Position numbers and translations under genes: made by a program. DNA of 42,719 bases from a virus: the IMG/VR virus record IMGVR_UViG_3300031565_000101, positions 1 to 42,719 of that record; one strand, written 5' to 3'. Shown piece by piece: positions 1-8,379 of this stretch; position 1 is the stretch's first letter, and each line of letters begins with the position of its first letter. The notes beneath the pieces were generated by a model. It did no database searches and was not told the origin of the DNA. It worked only from the letters and a program-made list of their open reading frames with translations.

Positions 1-218
1 CGCGGATTGCCATAACAAAATGAACAGCCTTCCCATTCACTTTTATAGTCATCCCAACCTCGCCACGTATCAGCGTTCATGAACTTCGTCTTATGCGCCT
101 TGCACGTTTCTCCACCGAAGTTGTGAATCTCTAATTGACCTACGACCGGCATCACAGTTTTCATGCCCATTGTAAACCCACCCGCAAAACAGTGAACTCC
201 TACACCTTTATGTTTCAT
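1..218 (-). CDS. Probable DNA cytosine-C5 methyltransferase, N-terminal part (3' end outside window)
   Basis: An open frame of 72 codons starts at ATG 218 and runs off the left edge without a stop. GGAGG precedes the start, and the frame overlaps the upstream 62-residue gene by 11 bases. The N-terminus has the glycine-rich CFAGGFTMGM (residues 10-19), like the SAM-binding motif I of C5-methyltransferases. An acidic strand GQLEIHNFGGETC follows (residues 27-39). The visible part ends in CYGNP, where this family places the motif IV loop that carries the catalytic Cys, but that Cys lies beyond the edge. It would methylate phage DNA, probably for protection from restriction. Identity is inferred from a fragment. 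Confidence 0.5.
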   Translation of the reverse strand, partial: MKHKGVGVHCFAGGFTMGMKTVMPVVGQLEIHNFGGETCKAHKTKFMNADTWRGWDDYKSEWEGCSFCYGNP

Positions 219-396
219 TTGTGGCCTCCGAACATATTCCGTCCAATTTACATTTCGCGTCATCACGTCCATGTTTCGCACCATGTATAAAAGCCATAAT
301 AAAAGCTGGCTTAAAAACTTTCTCGCATAAAAAGTCAGCGTGCGCTTTAGCATCTATTTGGTACTTTTCTTTTAACTCATCTGATAACTCTGCCAT
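208..396 (-). CDS. Small hypothetical protein (62 aa)
   Basis: A 62-residue charged protein, probably mostly helical, with no family I recognise. Its ATG overlaps the stop of the upstream MazG-like gene in a TAATG junction, so translation is probably coupled. Its end overlaps the start of the putative DNA methyltransferase by 11 bases. Three cysteines and a KHGRDDAKC stretch near the C-terminus are the only notable features. Its position suggests an accessory early protein in the nucleotide/DNA metabolism operon, but no function can be assigned. Confidence 0.7.
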   Translation of the reverse strand: MAELSDELKEKYQIDAKAHADFLCEKVFKPAFIMAFIHGAKHGRDDAKCKLDGICSEATNET

Positions 397-1145
397 TATT
401 CGGTCTCCTTAAGCCATTCTGCAATTTTCTGCATTGATTTCGCGGGTAAAAATAAAGTGTCCCATCGACCTTTAGTTCCTGCACATGCTGACCAACCACC
501 AAAAGTAAACTCACGTACATCATCAGCCCGTATACTTTCGCAACCTGTCACGCCACCCTTGATAATCCAAACCCACCACTCGCCGGGATAAGTAGATGAC
601 TCTTTTTTATTAACAAGCACTTTCATTGTCACTTGCTTATCTGTCACACAATTTGTACGGATAGCATCGACCTCCACTCCACGATGCAAATCAAGTACTC
701 GCTTCAAATTCGGCGGGACGTAGTTTGGCCCCTTATCCCGTAGACGAATATCATCTTTTTTACGTGGAGCTTTTGTTAAGTTCGAAGCACATACTTCGTC
801 GACTGCTTGAGGCAACGGAAGGCCAAACGCAATCGCTGTTCCCTTAGTGACAAACTCTAAATCGGCTAAACCGTCGAGCGTTTCAAGCTCATCACAGTTC
901 GCTAATCCAAGAATTGCCTCGCCAAGTTCTTCGACCATCAATTGTGTTCGAGCAAGTCGTGGGTCTGTGCACGTTTTCATCATTTCTTCCATTATCGTTG
1001 CAAGTTCCAACAGCGCGTTAGCGACATCCTTCTCAAGAAACTCACTCATGATAACATGCTCTTTAAGTTCAGTCAAGTTTTCGTTAATCGAGAAGCCTTG
1101 CTTGCAGTGAAACAACTTCGTTTTTTCAAATTGTTTGTCGTTCAT
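396..1145 (-). CDS. MazG-like nucleotide pyrophosphohydrolase with extra C-terminal domain
   Basis: Residues about 60-125 resemble the all-alpha NTP pyrophosphohydrolase fold (MazG/PRA-PH). They contain an EELGE metal-binding motif (residues 72-76), a helix with DGLADLEFV carrying further acidic ligands, and the usual closing helix ending ASNLTK. Such enzymes hydrolyse (d)NTPs to the monophosphate and pyrophosphate. In phages they are thought to clean the nucleotide pool or alter host alarmone signalling. The C-terminal half (about 150-249) has several Trp residues, looks like a small beta domain and is unidentified. The start is supported by AAAGGA nine bases upstream. The gene directly follows the primase-helicase gene. 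Confidence 0.75.
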   Translation of the reverse strand: MNDKQFEKTKLFHCKQGFSINENLTELKEHVIMSEFLEKDVANALLELATIMEEMMKTCTDPRLARTQLMVEELGEAILGLANCDELETLDGLADLEFVTKGTAIAFGLPLPQAVDEVCASNLTKAPRKKDDIRLRDKGPNYVPPNLKRVLDLHRGVEVDAIRTNCVTDKQVTMKVLVNKKESSTYPGEWWVWIIKGGVTGCESIRADDVREFTFGGWSACAGTKGRWDTLFLPAKSMQKIAEWLKETE

Positions 1146-1162
1146 TTTACTCTGTCCTTTCG

Positions 1163-4036
1163 TTAAAATTCCTCAGTCATATAGTCGGGCCGGTCGCCCA
1201 TTTCCATTTCTTTTGAGTTCAACAATTCTTTTAAGAATTCAATAAATCGAGCAGTCTTTCGATAACCTCGACCGTCGCGCTGAAAAGCGTTCTTGCGTAC
1301 GAACAGCGATATTAGTTGAGCGGTGTTTCCTTTGTCCCACCCGCACCAGTCACTGACGTCACGAAACTCAATATCATTAGTATATAATAATTGCTTAACG
1401 AAGTCACGCGGGAACGGCGTTTGCATAATCCTCTTAGATAATAACTCAGGGGCAATCAAAACGTTACTTGCGTTGACCGCATCAGAAAAATCTTTGTAGC
1501 CAAAAATCCTGTTTGAATAAATTCTTTCAAGGAATTGCGAAATATATTTTACGTGGCACTCTTTGACTTCAACAGTATGAAAGTCCTTATTTGAAAACGT
1601 TCGGCAGGCTAATGCAATCGCAAGTCGGCATAACTTAAACCGCATTGAGCCTCGGTCTATAATTGGAACAATCTCTGTAAAGATTGAACATAGCCGAGTT
1701 GCTTCAGACAAAATAATCTTAATCGCTTCAGGCGTAAAAGTCACTTGCTCCGCCGTTCGTGTCCACGCCCAAAGAATTAGACGGTGACTCAATTCTTCAG
1801 TACAAAAATGCTTTACCTTTGGGCGATACTGTTGTAAGTTATTTAGCACGTCAACTGAAATTTCTTCGGCCGATGTTAAAAGAACTGCGTCGAACCTACG
1901 AATGTCTTCAAGTCCACCAATCAATTCTTTAACTGCTTCGATTCCAAAATTATAAGCGGACAGTGGTAAGTCACCTCGCGGATTGCTAACCATTATTAAT
2001 CGGGTACGTGCGTGCGTTCTGCGTTTTTCAATCTTAGGTATTTCAGCAACACCTGATGAACGCATGTCGGTAAGTTTTCCAATCACCTCAGTGCTCGTTC
2101 CCTTAATTTCTTCAAGTATCACTAAACGTTTATCGTGTGTTGGAATTACTCCCCACGTCACAAACCAACGATTGCCGGCACTCACCTGTTGGAGCCCACC
2201 TAAAAGCCCAGCAACTGTTGCATTTTTGCATTCGACGCGCTCACCTAAATTGTAGTGTTTCATTAAGCGAATTAAAGTTTCTGATTTACCTTGTGAACTG
2301 TCGCCTGCGATAAGCGTCTCGACCCATCCTTTAGTTAACTTGCCATCGAAGTTAAACAGTAGAGTGCTATGATACGTAAGGTCGATGATAAAATGTAAAT
2401 CACTTCGCTCAAAGATATGTGTGACATTCGCTGATAGGTCTGCGTAAATTGATTTTAGTTTTTCATCAATAGATTCGACTGTCCATTCTTTAGGCTGAAA
2501 AACATTCAAAGCTTTTAAGTCTGCGTCCGATGGTTGATAACTTGATAATGCGTCACACGTAGTTTCTGATTCGCTAATTAAAATTACTGACTGTTGGGTT
2601 TTCGGGTGTGGGTACATTCGACCGGTGAATTCATACCCTTCATTTGTCTCAAGCCCATGCCCGATGCATAAAGCGGGTTGTAGAATATCATCGACTGATC
2701 GTGAACTAATCTCAAGCTGCGGTGCAAGTCGAATATCTTCAACGTTAAAATAAGTCGTAGGCACAAATTCTACAACTTTGCATGTTGGTATTCTAAGACC
2801 AGCCATAATTGCATCACGTTGTGTAATTTTTGAAGTCGCAACCATTTCTAAAATAGCAGGCGACTCTGGGTGTAAACTCATTTTAACAAAACCGTTATCG
2901 TCAAGTGGTAATGCGAACACTGGACATACGCTGCAAACCTTTTGGTCACGTGCACAAGATATTCGAATGTCTTTCGGTATTACATATGGAGCAGTGTCCA
3001 TCGCTGCAACCGTCGCCTTTACTCGAATTCGTTTTCCGGTGTGCTCTGCCCGAGACGCTTGGTTCAAATGAAGGTCAAGTACTTTGCCGGTATCTTCAAC
3101 GCTTAACTCGAATTTTGATTCCCATTCTGGTGTTGACCCAATAAGCTTCAAAAAATCTTTATCAGTTTTCTTCTCAACTCCAAAATAATCATTCACGTCA
3201 CCCGTTGGATACTTATCAATGTCAAGTGGCAAATCTATTTTATGAATACTATTAACGTCTTTTTTAAGACGGGCGCATAACGAATCAGCCGACTTATTTC
3301 CTTCTTTATCAATGTCAAGACAAACGTATACATCTTTATCTTTGAAAGAAAGATTAAATTTCGGGTCCCAGTTCCCCTCTCCCGCTGTTGCGGTAATCGC
3401 CCCAATGCCATGCTTATTTAATTTCGAGGCAGTGACAATCGCTTTTAATTCGCCACCACATATTATAATAGTTTTATATTTTAATTGCTCAAGCGGAAAT
3501 AAACGAATACCTCCGTGCCCGCGTTTATTTTTCATTTTCTCAGAACTTGGAGCGCCGGGCAAATAACGCCGAACGTTAACGATTAACCCATTACTATTTG
3601 TAATAGGAATAGAAATACGTCCGTCGTCAAGTCCTATTCGGTATTGTCGAATAAGGTCGTCAGTGACACCGCGTTTATATAATTGCTTTAATAAAGGCTT
3701 TGCAGTCCATACAAGATTATGCCAACGCTCAACGGCACTACTATCTATGACTTTCACATTCTCAAATTCGTAGCGGGTCGATAAATCCTCAAACATTACG
3801 CGGCGTGTAGTGTTTAAGACCTTAGTTAAAAACGTAACTATGTCACCCGTAGCCTTACACCCGGCCGTGTGACAAATGAATAAGTTCTTTTTAACATTAA
3901 TGCTACAACTTGGAGTTTTATCATCGTGAAAAGGACATAGTACTTTAACCTCGTCATCGGTCGCGAACTCGTATTTGCAACCGCACCGTTCCAATTCATT
4001 CAGTGCAGAGATTGATTGCAGTTGTCGGTCATCCAT
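1163..4036 (-). CDS. Primase-helicase: DnaG-type CHC2 and TOPRIM domains fused to an MCM-like AAA+ helicase
   Basis: This 957-residue replication protein reads as a fusion. The N-terminus has a CHC2 zinc finger (C34, H37, C55, C60), then a primase N-subdomain and a TOPRIM domain with Glu196 (GGELK) and the D241-x-D243 pair. From about 330 an OB-like segment (GKRIRVKATVAAMDTAP) carries Cys361, Cys368, Cys371 and Cys419, as in MCM N-terminal zinc-binding domains. The AAA+ domain has Walker A GDSSQGKS (578-585), Walker B LVILEE (638-643), sensor-like SNP (684-686) and an arginine finger in DIRRFD (711-716), like the RFD signature of MCM. A C-terminal winged helix is likely (about 890-950). It would prime and unwind DNA at the phage fork. 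DnaB- or T7-type helicase motifs are not seen. Confidence 0.8.
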   Translation of the reverse strand: MDDRQLQSISALNELERCGCKYEFATDDEVKVLCPFHDDKTPSCSINVKKNLFICHTAGCKATGDIVTFLTKVLNTTRRVMFEDLSTRYEFENVKVIDSSAVERWHNLVWTAKPLLKQLYKRGVTDDLIRQYRIGLDDGRISIPITNSNGLIVNVRRYLPGAPSSEKMKNKRGHGGIRLFPLEQLKYKTIIICGGELKAIVTASKLNKHGIGAITATAGEGNWDPKFNLSFKDKDVYVCLDIDKEGNKSADSLCARLKKDVNSIHKIDLPLDIDKYPTGDVNDYFGVEKKTDKDFLKLIGSTPEWESKFELSVEDTGKVLDLHLNQASRAEHTGKRIRVKATVAAMDTAPYVIPKDIRISCARDQKVCSVCPVFALPLDDNGFVKMSLHPESPAILEMVATSKITQRDAIMAGLRIPTCKVVEFVPTTYFNVEDIRLAPQLEISSRSVDDILQPALCIGHGLETNEGYEFTGRMYPHPKTQQSVILISESETTCDALSSYQPSDADLKALNVFQPKEWTVESIDEKLKSIYADLSANVTHIFERSDLHFIIDLTYHSTLLFNFDGKLTKGWVETLIAGDSSQGKSETLIRLMKHYNLGERVECKNATVAGLLGGLQQVSAGNRWFVTWGVIPTHDKRLVILEEIKGTSTEVIGKLTDMRSSGVAEIPKIEKRRTHARTRLIMVSNPRGDLPLSAYNFGIEAVKELIGGLEDIRRFDAVLLTSAEEISVDVLNNLQQYRPKVKHFCTEELSHRLILWAWTRTAEQVTFTPEAIKIILSEATRLCSIFTEIVPIIDRGSMRFKLCRLAIALACRTFSNKDFHTVEVKECHVKYISQFLERIYSNRIFGYKDFSDAVNASNVLIAPELLSKRIMQTPFPRDFVKQLLYTNDIEFRDVSDWCGWDKGNTAQLISLFVRKNAFQRDGRGYRKTARFIEFLKELLNSKEMEMGDRPDYMTEEF

Positions 4037-4071
4037 ACGTTCTTTCGGTACGTTCTATTTATAAAAGTTAC

Positions 4072-4103
4072 GGCGGGTGGAGAAGTAAATCCGTCCACCC
4101 GCC
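4072..4103 (-). terminator. GC-rich hairpin between the 277-residue gene and the primase gene
   Basis: Perfect inverted arms GGCGGGTGGA and TCCACCCGCC are separated by a 12-base loop in an otherwise AT-rich gap. Read on the minus strand, the stem is followed by GTAACTTTTATA, a poor U-tract. It could be a leaky terminator or attenuator, or an mRNA stability or processing hairpin, ahead of the primase-helicase gene 35 bases further on. The hairpin is directly seen; the function is inferred. Confidence 0.5.
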
Positions 4104-4124
4104 ATAGCGCGAGAGACTCGTTAG

Positions 4125-4958
4125 TTAAAACTCATTTGATGGTTTTGTCGCGGCTTCATCTTCTTCATCTACGATGTCATACTGTGCTTGAATCTTTTGC
4201 TCTTTGTGCAGTGCAACAAACTGCTCATGAAGTTCTTTGAGCTCGTCGAAACCATCTTTTCCAACCCACGCTGAACCTTCACTTGGGTTCGTCATATCAC
4301 ATCCGTACCAATCACCTTTTGGATTGTGTCGGATACTAACGTTCGCTTCAAATATGCATCCGTAAATCGGCGCTTTTCGCATACGAATAAGAGCGGCGAA
4401 CTTTGTGCCTGAACGCCACTCCCCTCTTGAGAAGGAAAGTACCGCGGGCTCTGAACCCAACTCATGGTTGTGCAACAGCACTATAAAGTTTAAGTGCTCA
4501 ACGTGTCGGATTGTATACTCCGGTTGAGTCGGGTGTTGCTCCGAGCGAAGCTTAGCGCTTCTTGACTTTGCAACGACTGGGTCATTCGGGTCGATGGTGC
4601 GATAAACGATTGACGGTTCCGTTCCTTTTAACTGAATTGGATTCCATGTAATCCATTCAGGATAAAAGAAAAGCGGCACGATTTGAAAAATACCTTTCGC
4701 GCCCTCAATCGGTCGGCCTTTTTCGTTTCTCGGCATTTCAGCAATTAATGCATTTGCTGGCGATAGTATTACGTCACCCGGTGAAAACGTTTGAAGCAGT
4801 TCATCGCTCGCCGATTTTTGAATTACTTTGATAAACGGTGGGATGACGAACTCTTTAAGCACTTCGAGCCCTGTCACTGTTTCTTCTATCATAAAATCTG
4901 GAACTGCTAAATTTGGTGTCACCTTAGTGATACCTTGACTGTGGTCTTTCTTTGCCAT
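4125..4958 (-). CDS. Replication-module hypothetical protein with acidic tail (candidate ssDNA-binding protein)
   Basis: A 277-residue soluble protein with a beta-rich middle containing many aromatics (IVPLFFYPEWITWNP, about 92-106) and a strongly acidic C-terminus (DIVDEEDEA near 261-269). An acidic tail after a basic, aromatic body is typical of phage single-stranded DNA-binding proteins such as T7 gp2.5 and T4 gp32. The gene sits between the helicase genes and the primase-helicase, where such a protein would fit. I see no diagnostic OB-fold motif, so this role is a suggestion only. The ATG at 4958 has AAAGGAG seven bases upstream. Confidence 0.75.
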   Translation of the reverse strand: MAKKDHSQGITKVTPNLAVPDFMIEETVTGLEVLKEFVIPPFIKVIQKSASDELLQTFSPGDVILSPANALIAEMPRNEKGRPIEGAKGIFQIVPLFFYPEWITWNPIQLKGTEPSIVYRTIDPNDPVVAKSRSAKLRSEQHPTQPEYTIRHVEHLNFIVLLHNHELGSEPAVLSFSRGEWRSGTKFAALIRMRKAPIYGCIFEANVSIRHNPKGDWYGCDMTNPSEGSAWVGKDGFDELKELHEQFVALHKEQKIQAQYDIVDEEDEAATKPSNEF

Positions 4959-4991
4959 TTGATACTCCTTTATTTGTTCATTGTTTGTTGT

Positions 4992-5606
4992 TTATTCGTT
5001 TACTGCTACTTCAAAAGCCTCATCCTCCTTTCCTAATTCTTTATAGGCTTTTTCAAAGTTAACTAATAACTCGTCCAAGTCACGTTTAGAGCGTATTACT
5101 AAAGAATAAGTTGGGTACGTGTTTTCTGGGTCGATGCCCGGCGGTAATGGCTTACCTTCTTCAGCAAGCACTGAAACGATTTCACAAATCGCAGGCCAAT
5201 GCGGTCTTACTGCTCTGTCAGTTAATGAGCTTAGCTCAATGCCAAAGTAATTCATTAACGCTTCAAATTCTTCAGGGTTTCTTTCACGATGTGGAAGTTT
5301 AACTGATAACTTCATCGAAGGTGAGCCGGTTGCTAATGAAGCGCGAATCGGCTTTCCTTCTGCTTGCGTTAAGTACACTACGCAAACCACTTGCTCGAGG
5401 ATATACACAATGCCATCGGCCTCTTTACGTAGGTCATTTGCGAGCTTTGAAATTTCACGTGAAACATGCACAAGATTAACAAGATCCTCCATACTGTACT
5501 TGCCACTCTTCGCTTCATCACGTATGTATGCTAATTGCTCATAGCCCGAAAGATACGTCGCTTTCATTTTGCCGTACTCTTGTAATAGTTTTAATAGTAC
5601 TTTCAT
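4992..5606 (-). CDS. Hypothetical protein, replication module (204 aa)
   Basis: A 204-residue protein of unknown family. The first half is predicted helical, with charged heptad-like stretches (about 1-75). The second half carries a short strand-rich region and a Pro-rich loop (GKPLPPGIDPENTYPTY, about 151-167). The start has the double ribosome-binding sequence AAGGATAGGA eight bases upstream, almost identical to the leader of the neighbouring 68-residue gene. It is co-transcribed with helicase and primase genes, which suggests a DNA metabolism role, but no catalytic motif is visible. Confidence 0.75.
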   Translation of the reverse strand: MKVLLKLLQEYGKMKATYLSGYEQLAYIRDEAKSGKYSMEDLVNLVHVSREISKLANDLRKEADGIVYILEQVVCVVYLTQAEGKPIRASLATGSPSMKLSVKLPHRERNPEEFEALMNYFGIELSSLTDRAVRPHWPAICEIVSVLAEEGKPLPPGIDPENTYPTYSLVIRSKRDLDELLVNFEKAYKELGKEDEAFEVAVNE

Positions 5607-5611
5607 TTGTC

Positions 5612-5818
5612 CTATCCTTTCCTTTTTGATTTTCCAAATCCCATAGAATTAATTTCTGTATTTTCAATTACTTCGCATTCTTCAACGTATCTCGAAGCTG
5701 GGTCCCCATTATGATCCAAATATACAAAAGTATAGTTTTTGTTATCTTTGTGTATCTTAGTTAGTATTCCTTTTATTCCCGTAAAATGAACGATGCTATC
5801 ACCGACCTTGTACTTCAT
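5612..5818 (-). CDS. Small SH3/KOW-like protein (68 aa)
   Basis: The first 50 residues look like a small SH3-type barrel: KYKVGDSIVHFTGIKGILTK resembles the beta1-loop-beta2 of KOW and related nucleic-acid- or protein-binding domains, followed by YTFVYLD. A basic tail (GFGKSKRKG) ends the protein. Partner and role are unknown. The start is preceded by AAGGATAGGA, and five bases separate its stop from the next start. Confidence 0.65.
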   Translation of the reverse strand: MKYKVGDSIVHFTGIKGILTKIHKDNKNYTFVYLDHNGDPASRYVEECEVIENTEINSMGFGKSKRKG

Positions 5819-5823
5819 TTGTC

Positions 5824-6150
5824 CTATCCTTTCTTAAAAGTTTTTGAAATATACACGCCTTCGATACTGTTAAATAATAATACTGTAAACGTCTCATGAC
5901 TTTGTGCGATTGCTATAATACTATTTATCATAATTAGCACCGCGCCCACGATGCAAATGTAATCATCTTCTGGATTGTAGTCAAGCTCTTTAAGACGCCC
6001 TAACACTGTTCGGCCAAACTTCTTATGGTCCCATGCGCTACAACGTCTATCGTCTTTATCAAATAGATAAACTATTTGACCGAAGTCTTTAGCCTTTGAT
6101 ACGTCGATATTATTTCGAGGATGCTCAATTATAAAAACTTTTTTACTCAT
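5824..6150 (-). CDS. Hypothetical protein (108 aa) overlapping the helicase end
   Basis: The likely start is ATG 6150 (MSKKVFIIEH), not the upstream in-frame ATG at 6168, because AAGGA lies seven bases before it. It overlaps the helicase stop by eight bases. The protein has an alternating strand/helix pattern: VFIIEH, IVYLF and DDYICIVGAVLIMINSIIAI, then FTVLLFN. This resembles small phage proteins encoded beside helicase or primase genes whose role is unknown. The hydrophobic segment (about 70-88) is probably a buried helix rather than a membrane span. No catalytic residues are evident. Confidence 0.65.
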   Translation of the reverse strand: MSKKVFIIEHPRNNIDVSKAKDFGQIVYLFDKDDRRCSAWDHKKFGRTVLGRLKELDYNPEDDYICIVGAVLIMINSIIAIAQSHETFTVLLFNSIEGVYISKTFKKG

Positions 6151-8194
6151 TTCCATTTCCTTCGCCAACGCTTGGGACGTAATTTAAGATTCGCGCCATT
6201 ATAGACTTCACGTCTTGCAGTTGTAATGCTACAAGTTGTTTATTTACTACTCTCAACGCTATTTCTTCGTCGATAGTTTGCGGCACTATTAAATCAGTTA
6301 CACGAACTGACACTCGCGTTCCTCTACGAACTGCTCGCTTTTGACTTTGTGACCGATGAATCATGCTCCAGCCTTGCGAGTAATAGATTTCTTGTGTTGT
6401 GTTACAGCCGTGGTCTTTGTCTGTTCCCGCCCATTCCGGTATGTGTCCCCATAAGTCTAAACCGAGGCCACCCGCGGCAGGGTTGCCAATGAAAACTTTT
6501 ACTGACGGGTCTTGATTATAGCTGTCTTGTGCAATCTCGCGGTCTTTATCACTTGTACCTCCGTAATAAGTGACATGCTTAATGCCTTCTTTAGTTAAGC
6601 GAGCTGAAAGCATTTTAATCACTGAGACCCAGTTAGTCCAAATGATTGTCTTTTCTTTTGGGCCTTTAGCTTTAAGGCCATTTACCACTGCGTCAATTTT
6701 TGGATTCGGTGAAATTTCTTCGCACTGCGAATCTGCGTTAAGCACTTCGCCTTCATCATTATATATCGCGTCCCACTTTAAATATCCCGCGGTTATTTGT
6801 GATAGTCGAAGGAGCTTTGTTAAAATATGATTCGCAGTTAGTTGTTTGTTTTTATCTTTATTCAATTCGTTTTCAATTTCAATCGCTAATTGTTTTTGAA
6901 GAGTCATATAGCAATCGCGTTGAAACTTCGTCATCTCAACTTCTTCAATGTCATAAGTTTCTTTCGGTAACTCAGGCATCGCTTCAGCCGCACTAATCAT
7001 AAAACAAAGTCGCGAGAAGCGTTCTTGTAAAATCGGAAGGTTCTGATAGTCAGTTAAAATGTCACGGCCATCTTGCTCTACAAACTTTCCGTAGTACCTC
7101 TTAAACGCTTTATAAGTCGTGAACCCACTTAGGCCTTCGCCAAGCCATTCGAGCTGTGTCCAAACATCAAATAAGTTATTTGCAATTGGCGTTCCCGTTA
7201 AACCTGTTCGGCACTTGCACAAGTCTCTAAGCTCTTTCATCTTAGCCCAACGTTTAGTTGAAAAGCTTTTAATCATATGCGCTTCGTCAAGTGTACACAA
7301 GTCCCACTTAATCATTCTAAGAGCGTCCCAAGAGCGCTGCACAGTTTCATATGAACATATTACTACTGTGTACTCTGAATCGTCGTCTTGCTTAAACCCT
7401 TCAACGATTAATTTGATTCGCTCTAATTTACCACCTCTCAAAACCGTAAGTTTGCCGGGCTGTGTTGCAAAGTCAATGAATTTATTATGCCAATTCATTC
7501 GCATGTTTTTAGGAACTACAATTAATGCCCGGTACATTCGTTTCTCTTTTTTATAAACTCGATGCGCTTCGTAGCAGATTCGCGAGATTATAATCGGAGT
7601 CTTGCCTGTGCCTTGTTCCATCCATTCATTTGCGCCTTCTTCAAAAATCTGTGTTGCAAGACAAGTCTTTTGAAAAGACATAAGTGGTCGAATTGGATGG
7701 TCGATGAAGTCCTTTGGCATTTCAGGAACTTCGCCTTTTAATTTGTAAGCGGCTTTAATGCGAGAGTTGAGCGTCTGCTTAAGAAAACGCGCTAATAGGA
7801 ACGTATAAAGCATTTTAGCTTCTTTTGTGAATGATACTTGCTCAGCAGGCCAAAGTCCGTTTATAAGAATAGCTGTAAAGTCAGTGCCTGCAACTTGCCA
7901 CTTTTCTCCAGGTTCATTTGAATTGTGTAAGCGCTTCCGTTCTGGGATTCGGCCCATGAACGCGCGACTTACTCGATAAGATGGCGAGCGCTTTAAAGTT
8001 GCAGTGTCGGGATTTTCGTAATGATATAACTTTTCTCGAAGTGCATACGTATCAAAAATGAAATGTCGACCTTTGCCGTCAAGACTGATGTGCAGTCTAT
8101 CATTCATCATAAATTTGATAGGCGCTAAAAGTCTTTTAGTGCTATCATTTAGTGGCTCAAGAAAGTTCTGAGTAATGATGTCCAACTGTTTCAT
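6143..8194 (-). CDS. SNF2-like superfamily 2 DEAH helicase/ATPase
   Basis: A 683-residue superfamily 2 ATPase. Motif I is MEQGTGKT (192-199), motif II is DEAH (303-306), and motif III TGTP (333-336) is followed by IANN, a SNF2-type feature. The C-terminal RecA-like domain has KTIIWTNWVSVIKML, VTYYGG and a motif V/VI region with GGLGLDL and HRSQSQKRAV, in which the motif VI Gln-Arg element is recognisable. Such proteins translocate on double-stranded DNA and are common in phage replication modules. The first 165 residues are phage-specific. It is the first gene after the promoter at 8253-8281, with AGGAAG before the ATG. Confidence 0.88.
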   Translation of the reverse strand: MKQLDIITQNFLEPLNDSTKRLLAPIKFMMNDRLHISLDGKGRHFIFDTYALREKLYHYENPDTATLKRSPSYRVSRAFMGRIPERKRLHNSNEPGEKWQVAGTDFTAILINGLWPAEQVSFTKEAKMLYTFLLARFLKQTLNSRIKAAYKLKGEVPEMPKDFIDHPIRPLMSFQKTCLATQIFEEGANEWMEQGTGKTPIIISRICYEAHRVYKKEKRMYRALIVVPKNMRMNWHNKFIDFATQPGKLTVLRGGKLERIKLIVEGFKQDDDSEYTVVICSYETVQRSWDALRMIKWDLCTLDEAHMIKSFSTKRWAKMKELRDLCKCRTGLTGTPIANNLFDVWTQLEWLGEGLSGFTTYKAFKRYYGKFVEQDGRDILTDYQNLPILQERFSRLCFMISAAEAMPELPKETYDIEEVEMTKFQRDCYMTLQKQLAIEIENELNKDKNKQLTANHILTKLLRLSQITAGYLKWDAIYNDEGEVLNADSQCEEISPNPKIDAVVNGLKAKGPKEKTIIWTNWVSVIKMLSARLTKEGIKHVTYYGGTSDKDREIAQDSYNQDPSVKVFIGNPAAGGLGLDLWGHIPEWAGTDKDHGCNTTQEIYYSQGWSMIHRSQSQKRAVRRGTRVSVRVTDLIVPQTIDEEIALRVVNKQLVALQLQDVKSIMARILNYVPSVGEGNGNE

Positions 8195-8252
8195 AATACT
8201 TCCTATTGTTCTATTTTCAATTCAACATACTATAATTTAATCCAATTTTGCC

Positions 8253-8281
8253 ATTATACAATATTGATAGTCACTTGTAAA
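8253..8281 (-). promoter_or_regulatory. Strong sigma70-like promoter for the helicase-primase operon
   Basis: On the minus strand TTTACA (8276-8281) and a perfect TATAAT (8253-8258) are separated by exactly 17 bases. Transcription would start near 8246, about 50 bases before the helicase ATG at 8194. It lies in one of the few intergenic gaps of this window, just after a terminator-like hairpin. It therefore probably drives the leftward operon from helicase to methyltransferase through host RNA polymerase. Confidence 0.75.
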
Positions 8282-8311
8282 CAAAAAAATAAAATATTTT
8301 GAAAAATAAAT

Positions 8312-8379
8312 AATGAGCACGCAACTCAGAGTTTGGCGAGCAAAATCACTATTGGAAAGGACCTGAGTGCGCGCTCATT
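8312..8379 (-). terminator. Long stem-loop ending the glycan operon
   Basis: The arms at 8363-8379 and 8312-8329 form a stem of about 17 pairs with one G-U pair and one bulged base, around a 33-base loop. The loop holds a further short hairpin (TTTG/CAAA). On the minus strand the 5' arm begins two bases before the stop codon of the last glycosyltransferase gene. The 3' arm is followed by ATTATTTATTTTTC, a U-rich tract. It probably separates the glycan operon from the promoter at 8253-8281. The large loop is unusual for an intrinsic terminator. Confidence 0.6.
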
